Of a stretch of DNA of 64,000 nucleotides, positions 54,655-64,000 are shown piece by piece. Every line of letters starts with the position of its first letter. Position 1 is the stretch's first letter. The stretch lies in assembly GCF_000716595.1 (NCBI RefSeq), contig NZ_JNXC01000003.1:372001-436000 (forward strand). The letters are read 5' to 3'. Both the position numbers and the translations under genes were made by a program. The stretch is from Saccharothrix sp. NRRL B-16314. Lineage in GTDB: Bacteria > Actinomycetota > Actinomycetes > Mycobacteriales > Pseudonocardiaceae. The notes under the pieces are model-generated. The model saw only the letters and a list, made by a program, of their open reading frames with translations, did no database searches and was not told where the DNA came from.

Positions 54655-56196
54655 GTGCGCCCCCTATTGCCCCTTGTCGTCACAGCCGTCCTTGCCGTCG
54701 CGGGGTGCACCGGTACGACGACATCGAACGCCGAGGGCACCGCGGACGGCAGCGCGCTCGTGCTGGCCGACCCGGTCGAGCCGACCACGCTGAACCCGCT
54801 GCTCGGCTACGGCCGCGAGGGCGTGTCCAAGCTGTACGACGGCCTGGTGGAGCACCGCGCGGACGGCTCGGTGCGACCCCAGCTGGCGGTCGACGCGCCG
54901 ACGCCCGCCGCGGACGGGCTGAGCTGGACGGTCAAGCTGCGCGACGACGTCAAGTTCGCGGACGGCACGACGTTCGGCCCCGAGGACGTCGTGGCCACCT
55001 ACCGCGCGCTGCTGGACCCGGCGTCCGGCTCGACCGAGCGCGCCGCGTACCCGGAGCTGACCGGCGTGACGCAGCTGGACGTGCGCACGGTGCGGTTCAC
55101 GCTGGCCAGGCCGTGGGCGGCGTTCCCGCACATGCTCGTGCTCGGCATCCTGCCCAGCGAAGCGCTCGGCGTGCCGCTGCGCGACGTCCAGCCCGTCGGC
55201 ACCGGCCCGTACCGGCTGGTGGACTGGCGCAAGGGCGAGCGGATGGTGCTGGAGGCCAACGCCTCGTACTTCGGCGGCGAGCCGCAGATCCGCAAGCTGA
55301 CCGTGGTGTTCGTGCCGGACGACAACACCAGGGCCCAGCGCATGCAGGCCGGTGAGTTCGACGGCACGGTGCTGCCGCCTCGCCTGGCCGCGTCCTTCGG
55401 CACCGCGAACGGCATGCGGGTGGTCACCCACCGCAGCGCCGACCTGCGTGCCGTCACCCTGCCGACCGGCCCGGTCACGGGAGACGCCGCGATCCGGATG
55501 GCGTTGAACCACGCGGTCAACCGCAAGGGCATGGTCGACAACCTGCTGGGCGGCAAGGGCACGCCGGTGAGCACGCCGGTGCCGGACACGCTGCCGGAGT
55601 TCGTCGAGACCGCCGCGCGGTTCGAGCACGACAAGGCGCAGGCCGAGCTGCTGCTCGACCAGGCGGGCTGGGTGCGCGGCGCGGACGGCGTGCGCGCGCG
55701 GAACGGCGTGCCGGCCCGGTTCACCCTGATGTACCCGATCGGCGACGTGGTGCGCGCCGACCTGGCCACCGCGTTCGCCGCGGACGCCAAGGCGGTCGGT
55801 GTCGACGTGCAGCTGGCGGGCCTGAGCTGGGAGGCCGTCACGCCCCGGCTCGGCGCGGACGCGCTGCTGCACGGCGGCGGCACCCCGTTCGACCCGGACC
55901 TGATGACCTACGGGCCGCTGCACACCGGCAACCCGTGGGGCTACTCGAACCCGCAGGTCGACGCGGCCCTGGACACGGGGCGCTCGCAGCTGGACCCGGC
56001 CCAGCGGGCGGCGGCGTACAAGCAGTTCCAGCGGGCGTACGAGGCGGCTCCCGGCATGGTGGTGCTGGCTTCGGTGCGGCACACGTACGTGATGCGGGAG
56101 AACTGGATCGGCTACCAGGAGGTCGTGGACCCGTACGCCCACGGCGCGCTGTCCTGGGGCCCCTGGTGGAACCTGGAGAAGTGGACGCCCCGATGA
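54655..56196 (+). CDS. ABC-type peptide/solute-binding lipoprotein
   Basis: Product of 513 residues. A lipoprotein signal peptide VRPLLPLVVTAVLAVAGCTG with Cys18-type lipobox is followed by an SBP family 5 (oligopeptide/nickel) domain (PTTLNPLLGYGREGVSKLYDGL, VKLRDDVKFADGTTFGPEDVV, GTGPYRLVDWRKGERM). No permease or ATPase gene is adjacent, so it must share components in trans. GTG 54655 sits 8 bp after TAGTGT; GTG 54643 falls inside the -10. The end overlaps the aminotransferase as ATGA. Confidence 0.88.
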   Translation: MRPLLPLVVTAVLAVAGCTGTTTSNAEGTADGSALVLADPVEPTTLNPLLGYGREGVSKLYDGLVEHRADGSVRPQLAVDAPTPAADGLSWTVKLRDDVKFADGTTFGPEDVVATYRALLDPASGSTERAAYPELTGVTQLDVRTVRFTLARPWAAFPHMLVLGILPSEALGVPLRDVQPVGTGPYRLVDWRKGERMVLEANASYFGGEPQIRKLTVVFVPDDNTRAQRMQAGEFDGTVLPPRLAASFGTANGMRVVTHRSADLRAVTLPTGPVTGDAAIRMALNHAVNRKGMVDNLLGGKGTPVSTPVPDTLPEFVETAARFEHDKAQAELLLDQAGWVRGADGVRARNGVPARFTLMYPIGDVVRADLATAFAADAKAVGVDVQLAGLSWEAVTPRLGADALLHGGGTPFDPDLMTYGPLHTGNPWGYSNPQVDAALDTGRSQLDPAQRAAAYKQFQRAYEAAPGMVVLASVRHTYVMRENWIGYQEVVDPYAHGALSWGPWWNLEKWTPR

Positions 56197-57323
56197 CGAT
56201 CTTCCTCGACTCTGCCGGATCCTCGCTGCCGCCGGAGGAGGTGACGGACGAGGTCGTCGGTCACCTGCGCCGGGAAGCCGAGATCGGGGGCTACGTCGCC
56301 GCGCGGGAACGCCAGGACGACCTGGAAGCCGGGTACGGGGTGTTCGCCGAGCTGCTGGGCGCCGAACCGGACGAGGTCGCGTTCACCGACAGCGCCACCC
56401 GCGCCTGGCTGACCGCGTTCGACGCCGTGCCGCTGGCCGCCGGCGACCGGGTGCTGTACAGCGAGGCCGAGTACGCGGGCACCGCGATCCCCATCCTGCG
56501 CCGGACGCGCGAGGTGGGCGCGGTCGCCGAGGCGGTGCCGTCCGACTCGTCCGGGCAGATCGACGTCGGCGCGTTGAAGGAGATGCTGGACGAGCGGGTC
56601 AAGCTCGTGTCGCTGGTGCACGTGCCGACCAACAGCGGCCTGGTGAACCCGGCCCGCGAGGTCGCCGACGCGGCGCACGACGTGGGCGCGCTGGTGCTGC
56701 TGGACGCGTGCCAGTCCATCGGGCAGATGCCGGTGCGCGCGGACGAGCTGGGCGTCGACCTGATCAGCTGCACCGGTCGGAAGTGGCTGCGCGGCCCGCG
56801 TGGCACCGGTGCGCTGGTGGTGCGCCGTGAAGCGGCCCGGCGGATGCGGCCGAGGCTGGTCGACCTGCACAGCGCCGAGTGGGTCGGCCCGCACGACATC
56901 CGGCTGCGCGAGGACGCCAGGGTCTACGAGATCTGGGAGACGGACGTCGCCGCCCGGCTCGGCCTCATCGCCGCGGGCAGGTACGCGCTGGCCAAGGGCC
57001 TGGACGTGATCGAACGCGAGGTGGCCGACCGCGCGGGCCGGCTGCGCGCCGGGCTGGGCGCGCTGCCGGGCGTCACCGTGCGGGACGTGGGCGAGCGCAT
57101 GTCGGGCATCGTCACGTTCACCGTGGACGGTCTCGGCGCGACCGAGGTGCGCGACCGCCTGGCGGCCGACGGCGTCACGGTCACCGTCAGCGTGGCGTCC
57201 TCCACCCTGTTGGACATGACCCGGCGCGGGCTGGACGAGGTGGTGCGGGCGTCGCCCCACTACTTCGTCCAGCCCGAGCAGGTGGATCAGGCCGTCGAGG
57301 CCGTCAGCAGGTGCGCCCGGTGA
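56193..57323 (+). CDS. Class V PLP aminotransferase
   Basis: Product of 376 residues. PLP lysine is in SCTGRKWLRGPRGTGALV, aspartate in VLLDACQSIGQM, and HVPTNSGLVNP fits the fold. It resembles cysteine desulfurase-like or EgtE-like C-S lyases, but no egt gene is near. ATG overlaps the lipoprotein gene stop, so the two form an operon. The 3' end overlaps the convergent M14 peptidase by 20 bp. Confidence 0.82.
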   Translation: MTIFLDSAGSSLPPEEVTDEVVGHLRREAEIGGYVAARERQDDLEAGYGVFAELLGAEPDEVAFTDSATRAWLTAFDAVPLAAGDRVLYSEAEYAGTAIPILRRTREVGAVAEAVPSDSSGQIDVGALKEMLDERVKLVSLVHVPTNSGLVNPAREVADAAHDVGALVLLDACQSIGQMPVRADELGVDLISCTGRKWLRGPRGTGALVVRREAARRMRPRLVDLHSAEWVGPHDIRLREDARVYEIWETDVAARLGLIAAGRYALAKGLDVIEREVADRAGRLRAGLGALPGVTVRDVGERMSGIVTFTVDGLGATEVRDRLAADGVTVTVSVASSTLLDMTRRGLDEVVRASPHYFVQPEQVDQAVEAVSRCAR

Positions 57324-58614
57324 TGCGCGGGACGCAGTCGGAGTAGTCCAGCAGCAGCTGGACCGCCGTGTCGTTGCGCGAGGTCTGCGCCGCGATCACG
57401 GTGTCGCGCGGGTAGAAGCCGCTGGTGCCGCTCGCCGACCTGGGGTACATCTCGAACGTGTAGCTCCAGATCTTGTGCGCGGCCCACATCCAGTCGTCCA
57501 CGCTGCCGTCGGTGATGTACAGGTCGCTGGCCTGCTGCGGCGTGTACCCGTTCAGCGACGCCATCCGCCGGCCCATGGTCTGGAACACGTTGGCCTGGGT
57601 GGCGTCCAGGCCGGCGGCGGTGTCGGCGTACGTGTAGCCGTACGGCCAGAGGATCAGCTCCGAGTACGTGTGCCAGTCGATGTGCGACTTGATCTGCTGC
57701 ACACCGCCGACCACGCGCGTGCCCACGAAGTCGCGCACCCTGGCCGTCTCCGGCGCGGAGAACGCGGACGTGCCGCGGTACGTGTCGCTGGACCCGCTGC
57801 CGCTGGAGCCGCCGCAGCAGCCCCACTGGTAGCCCCAGTTGCGGTTCGGGTCGGTGCCGACCGCGGTGGAGTTCGGCTGCCGGTTCTTCCGCCACGCGCG
57901 GAACGAGCCGGTCGCGATGTCGTACTCCGCGCCGTCCGGGTTGACGCTGGGGATGACCCAGATCTCCCGGCTGTCGACCGCGCTCCTGACCGCCGAGTCG
58001 GACGCGTAGTTGTCCGTGTACCGCTTGATGATGTGCAGGCACATCTCCACGGTCAGGTGCTCCCGCGCGTGCTGGTTGCAGGTGAACAGCACCTCGGGCT
58101 CGGCCTCGTCCGCGGCCGGGTTGTCGCTGATCTTGATCATCCACAGGTCCCGGTTCTGGTACGACTTGCCGATGCTGCGCATCGTGACCAGGTTCGGGTG
58201 GTCGCGGACGGTCTGGTTCAGCTCGGTGACCATCTCGGCGTAGTTGTGGTACCCGGCGTAGCCGGACGGGAAGTCCTGCGTGCCGACCTGCGGGTCGGTG
58301 AAGTCCGCCTTGCCGAGGCCCGCGAGCTGGGCGTCGGCGTCGCCGGTGTTCTTCATCGGCAGCCCGGTCGCGCGAAGCGCCCGTTGCTGCCGCGGTTCGG
58401 CGATGACGGTCAACCGGTCGCCGTCCTGGCCGAGGACGTCGACGCCGGTCCGCGCGACCTCCGTCCGCGCCTCGGGGGTGGTCGCGGTGATCTCGAAGAC
58501 CGTCCGCTGGTTCTGCTCGGTCGCGGGCTGTGCCGACCCGGGGTGCACGGGGAGCACCAGGGTCACGCTCGCTACCAGTGCGGCGGCCACGAGGCCGCGG
58601 CGCTTGGTGAACAT
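57304..58614 (-). CDS. Secreted M14 zinc carboxypeptidase
   Basis: Product of 436 residues with a Sec signal peptide (KRRGLVAAALVASVTLVLPVHPGSAQ), a pro-like region to about 115, and an M14 catalytic domain. Zinc ligands are in NQHAREH with the following Glu, and in SHIDWHTYSE; Glu in YTFEMYP is the catalytic candidate. GGSSGSGSSD near 280 is a surface loop. GGAGG precedes ATG 58614 by 4 bp; TTG 58617 is less likely. It is divergent from hisD. Confidence 0.9.
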   Translation of the reverse strand: MFTKRRGLVAAALVASVTLVLPVHPGSAQPATEQNQRTVFEITATTPEARTEVARTGVDVLGQDGDRLTVIAEPRQQRALRATGLPMKNTGDADAQLAGLGKADFTDPQVGTQDFPSGYAGYHNYAEMVTELNQTVRDHPNLVTMRSIGKSYQNRDLWMIKISDNPAADEAEPEVLFTCNQHAREHLTVEMCLHIIKRYTDNYASDSAVRSAVDSREIWVIPSVNPDGAEYDIATGSFRAWRKNRQPNSTAVGTDPNRNWGYQWGCCGGSSGSGSSDTYRGTSAFSAPETARVRDFVGTRVVGGVQQIKSHIDWHTYSELILWPYGYTYADTAAGLDATQANVFQTMGRRMASLNGYTPQQASDLYITDGSVDDWMWAAHKIWSYTFEMYPRSASGTSGFYPRDTVIAAQTSRNDTAVQLLLDYSDCVPRITGRTC

Positions 58615-58743
58615 CAAGCCTCCATCATCAGCAGGGTTGCGACGGAGAGGTGCAGCACCGAAGGGTGCACACGCAGCGTGGCCCCGCGGTCACGGATCGA
58701 GGTAGCCCCCGTTTGTCGGGTTCGCCGCCACGGCCCGGGGTGA

Positions 58744-61792
<3,049 letters not shown>

Positions 61793-61793
<1 letters not shown>

Positions 61794-61948
61794 TGCCCAA
61801 GGAATACGTGGTCATCGGCCTGCTGGCGGTGGCGGGCTTCCTGATCGGCGGCGTCTACAGCACCTGGAAGACCGCCCGCGGTCTGGCGGTCATCCTCCTG
61901 GTGCTGACCGTCGTCACCGCCGGCGCCGCCGTCACCTGGCTCCTCTGA
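61793..61948 (+). CDS. Small membrane protein after hisB
   Basis: A 51-residue protein with two hydrophobic helices (VVIGLLAVAGFLIGGVY and GLAVILLVLTVVTAGAAVTW) around a short basic turn. GTG 61793 overlaps the last base of the hisB TAG. Similar tiny membrane genes follow hisB in other actinobacteria; function unknown. Confidence 0.7.
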
Positions 61949-61957
61949 CCGCGTTCC

Positions 61958-62085
61958 GAGCGTTGAATTCGGGGGTCCGGAATGTAGGACTCACGTGACG
62001 CGAACGTAGGACTCACGCCAACCCGCGTGAGTCCTACGTTCCGGACCCGTGAGTCCTACATTCGGAACCCCCGAGTTCAACGCTC
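61958..62085. repeat. Long inverted repeat, locus D
   Basis: The left arm GAGCGTTGAATTC (61958 on) plus AATGTAGGACTCAC (61981-61994) and GAACGTAGGACTCAC (62002-62016) mirrors GTGAGTCCTACGTTC (62027-62041), GTGAGTCCTACATTC and GAGTTCAACGCTC (ends 62085). Both outer arms carry the same variant (CTACATT/AATGTAG), whereas other loci have CTACGTT. Order of the words is reversed relative to loci A and B. Confidence 0.85.
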
Positions 62086-62125
62086 CGGTCGTGGCGGGTT
62101 TGGCTGTCTGCGTATGGTTGGTCAC

Positions 62126-62716
62126 ATGTCGTCACCGGGTGAGGCAACCATCACCGTCGGTCGTCCTCGGGAGCGCGCCGATGCCGCCCGCAACCGGGCC
62201 CGCGTGCTCGCCGCTGCGGAGGAGGTGTTCGAGGCCGCGGGTGGGGCCGTCGGCGTGACGATGGAGGACATCGCCAGGGCCGCCGGCGTGGGTCGGGCCA
62301 CGCTCTACCGGCGCTACCCGGACACGACCTCGATCGCGCAGGCGCTGCTGGACGAGCACGAGCGCGAGATCCAGGACCGCATCCTCAGCGGGCCGCCGCC
62401 GCTGGGCCCGGGAGCACCGCCGGACGAGCGGCTGGCCGCGTTCTACCGGGCCATGGTCGGCCTGCTGGAACGGCACCTGCACCTGGTCCTCGGCGCGGAG
62501 ACGGGCCGGGCGCGGTTCCGGGCCGGCGCCTACGGCTTCTGGCGGCGGCACGTGGCCGCGCTGGTCGACGGCGCCCCGACAGCCGTCGTCGACGCCCTGA
62601 TGGCGCCGCTCGCCCCCGAGGTCTACCAGTACCAAAGACAGGTGCGCGGCCTCGGACCGGACGAGGTGGTCGCGGGCCTCGACTGGCTCACGAGACGTGT
62701 TCTCGCAGGTAACTAG
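62126..62716 (+). CDS. TetR-family transcriptional regulator
   Basis: Product of 196 residues. The TetR HTH is MEDIARAAGVGRATLYRRYPDTTSIAQALL; the C-terminal domain (HLHLVLGAETGRARFRAGAYGFW) is of SbtR-like type. TATGGT (62113-62118) lies 7 bp before ATG 62126, so a leaderless start is chosen over ATG 62114 or the longer frame that begins in repeat locus D. The 3' end overlaps the convergent kptA by 29 bp. Target unknown. Confidence 0.87.
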   Translation: MSSPGEATITVGRPRERADAARNRARVLAAAEEVFEAAGGAVGVTMEDIARAAGVGRATLYRRYPDTTSIAQALLDEHEREIQDRILSGPPPLGPGAPPDERLAAFYRAMVGLLERHLHLVLGAETGRARFRAGAYGFWRRHVAALVDGAPTAVVDALMAPLAPEVYQYQRQVRGLGPDEVVAGLDWLTRRVLAGN

Positions 62717-63203
62717 CCGGCACGGCGGCAGTCAGCCACACGCCGTTCGCGCTCACCCGGAACACGTGGCCGTCCGCCGACATGGCCGCGGCGTCGACCA
62801 CCAGCACCACCGGCTTCCCCCGGCGCGACCCGACCCGCACCGCCGTCTCGACGGTCGGGGACAGGTGCACGTCGTGCCGCGCCATCGGCCGCAGCCCGTC
62901 GCGGAAGATGTCGGGCAGGTACCGGCCGATCGTCCCGTGGTACAGCTCGGCGGGCGGCTCGGCCACCGGCAGGTCCAACGACACCGCCACGGTGTGCCCC
63001 TGACTGGCCCGGATGCGCTCGTCCTCGATCGCGAACCGCTGCTTGTCGTTGCCCTCCACCACCTCCAGCACCTGCTCCCTGGTCACGCCCAGGGCGCGCA
63101 CGAAGTCGTCCAGGTCGACCCAGCCGGCCGCGTCGAGCGTCAGCCCGACCCTCTCCGGCGCGTGGCGCAGGGCCTTGGACATCCGCTTCGACAAGTGGAC
63201 CAT
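62688..63203 (-). CDS. kptA: RNA 2'-phosphotransferase Tpt1/KptA family
   Basis: Product of 171 residues. Active-site residues of the family are present: SKALRHAPERVGL, ELYHGTIGRYLPDI and RHDVHLSPTVETA. Eukaryotic Tpt1 removes a splice-junction 2'-phosphate using NAD; bacterial homologues have the activity but no known tRNA-splicing substrate. ATG 63203 begins the conserved MVHLSKRMSKAL; the frame extends upstream without conservation. No RNA-repair or ligase gene is adjacent. Confidence 0.9.
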   Translation of the reverse strand: MVHLSKRMSKALRHAPERVGLTLDAAGWVDLDDFVRALGVTREQVLEVVEGNDKQRFAIEDERIRASQGHTVAVSLDLPVAEPPAELYHGTIGRYLPDIFRDGLRPMARHDVHLSPTVETAVRVGSRRGKPVVLVVDAAAMSADGHVFRVSANGVWLTAAVPASYLREHVS

Positions 63204-63252
63204 CTGCTTCTCTTGCACGACTCCCAGTGCAGCACGGCCGCACAACCAAATA

Positions 63253-63714
63253 TCAGGTGCCGCCCTCCACGGCGGGCTTGAGCTTCGGCGCACCGGGACC
63301 GTCCACGGCCTGCTCGTCGTCGAGGTTGTGCAGCGAGCAGCTCCGCAGCGACAGGCAGCCGCACCCGATGCACGACGTCAGCCGGTCGCGCAGCCGCCGC
63401 AGCGCGTCGATCCGCGCGTCCAGCTCGACCTGCCAGTTGGCGGACAGCCTGCTCCAGTCGGACTTGGTCGGCGTGCGGTTGTCCGGCAGCGTCGCCAGCG
63501 CGTCGTGCACGTCCTCCAGCGACAACCCCACCCGCTGCGCCGTGCGGATGAACGCCAACCGCCGCAGCACGTGCCGCGGGTAGCGGCGCTGGTTGCCCGT
63601 GGTCCGCTCGGACGCGATCAGCCCCCGCTCCTCGTAGAACCTGAGCGCGGTGTGCGGCACGCCGCTGCGTTCGGCCACCTGACCGATGGTCAACATCTCC
63701 GGCAACTTGCTCAC
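63253..63714 (-). CDS. soxR: Redox-sensing MerR-family activator SoxR
   Basis: Product of 153 residues. The MerR HTH (LTIGQVAERSGVPHTALRFYEERGLI) and a dimer helix are followed by CIGCGCLSLRSC, the [2Fe-2S] cysteines 115, 118, 120 and 126 in CX2CXCX5C. In actinomycetes SoxR answers redox-active natural products. TAGGAT on this strand lies 6 bp before GTG 63714. It is divergent from a transketolase gene with a SoxR-like dyad between. Confidence 0.94.
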   Translation of the reverse strand: MSKLPEMLTIGQVAERSGVPHTALRFYEERGLIASERTTGNQRRYPRHVLRRLAFIRTAQRVGLSLEDVHDALATLPDNRTPTKSDWSRLSANWQVELDARIDALRRLRDRLTSCIGCGCLSLRSCSLHNLDDEQAVDGPGAPKLKPAVEGGT

Positions 63715-63730
63715 GTGCCCATCCTATGGG

Positions 63731-63758
63731 TTGACCTCGACCTAAGTCGAAGTTGTTT
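63731..63758 (+). promoter_or_regulatory. SoxR-like dyad and promoter of the transketolase gene
   Basis: TTGACC (63731-63736) is followed by the dyad TCGAC-CTAA-GTCGA (63737-63750) and a weak -10-like TTGTTT (63753-63758). MerR-family activators bind dyads between -35 and -10 elements. The site is the likely target of the divergent SoxR protein. Confidence 0.6.
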
Positions 63759-63767
63759 GGTGGACCC

Positions 63768-64000
63768 ATGGCAGTCAAGAGCGAGTCGGGCTTCGCGGGC
63801 CTACCGGCGTTGTTCCGGCGGATGTCAGGCGACGAGAAGCACGAGTGGGCGGCGGAGTCCACGCTGGACGTGCTGTGGGTGCTCTACGACAGGGTGCTGG
63901 ACGTGTCGCCGGACCGGGTGGACGACCCGGACCGGGACCGGTTCCTGCTGTCCAAGGGGCACGGCCCGATGGCGTACTACGCCGTGCTGGCCGCGAAGGG
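63768..64000 (+). CDS. Transketolase, N-terminal part (partial)
   Basis: The first 77 codons are in the window. ESTLDVLWVLYDRVLDV and FLLSKGHGPMAYYAVLAAKG match the thiamine-diphosphate-binding N-terminal domain of transketolases, of the split two-subunit kind or a full enzyme; the cut prevents a decision. ATG 63768 starts 30 bp after the SoxR-like dyad. Confidence 0.8.
   Translation, partial: MAVKSESGFAGLPALFRRMSGDEKHEWAAESTLDVLWVLYDRVLDVSPDRVDDPDRDRFLLSKGHGPMAYYAVLAAK

Overview
The window is a roughly 72% GC, gene-dense actinomycete chromosome segment with no tRNA, rRNA, prophage or CRISPR array. The following mark it as a member of the order Pseudonocardiales (Saccharothrix/Lentzea/Actinosynnema-like is my inference, not proven): an actinobacterial division cluster with sepF, yggT and wag31; a meso-DAP-type MurE; an XRE(DUF5753)/DUF397 pair; an ileS T-box; a SAM-IV-type riboswitch; and the bioB-bsaP-DUF2567 order also found in mycobacteria.

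Layout. 1-22.4 kb is the dcw cell wall/division cluster: rsmH end, ftsL-like, ftsI, murE, murF, mraY, murD, ftsW, murG, murC, ftsQ, ftsZ, pgeF, yggS-like, sepF, yggT, wag31. Three accessory blocks interrupt it: a reverse-strand gene with an LQRxxGN motif between ftsI and murE; a four-gene island (small Cys protein, XRE, DUF397, Imm1-like) between murD and ftsW; and a DinB-like gene between ftsQ and ftsZ. 22.5-31.9 kb holds T-box-controlled ileS, a SRPBCC/TetR divergon, a DUF167 gene, a CPA1 antiporter, a riboswitch-controlled class V aminotransferase, lspA and an rluD-type gene. 32-38 kb has a Bcr/CflA exporter, an HTH-linker-DUF4352-like protein and dnaE1. 38-44 kb is a biotin region (P450, bioA, bioD, bioB, bsaP) that lacks bioF. 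44-48 kb carries a DUF1445/MFS pair, a type I dehydroquinate dehydratase and a LON-domain gene. 47.9-52.7 kb is the NAD block: an NrtR-like regulator divergent from nadA-nadB-nadC, with a decayed IS200/IS605-type element between nadB and nadC. 52.7-58.6 kb holds a PRC-barrel/DUF2382 protein, a nitrilase-family amidase, a solute-binding lipoprotein, a second class V aminotransferase and a secreted M14 carboxypeptidase. 58.8-61.9 kb is hisD-hisC-hisB plus a small membrane gene. The end carries a TetR gene, a KptA homologue, soxR and the start of a transketolase gene.

Two sequence-level themes run through the window. First, many genes start 6-8 bp after a TAnnnT -10 element, so leaderless transcription looks common. 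Second, a family of long inverted repeats built from the words GTGAGTCCTACGTTC and GAGTTCAACGCTCAG occurs at four intergenic loci (18.4, 33.2, 46.3 and 62.0 kb).

The points most worth a second look are the LQRxxGN gene and regulatory island inside the dcw cluster, the dispersed inverted-repeat family, the P450 overlapping bioA where bioF is missing, and the IS200/IS605 relic inside the nad operon. All product names come from reading motifs and context by eye; no database search was run.
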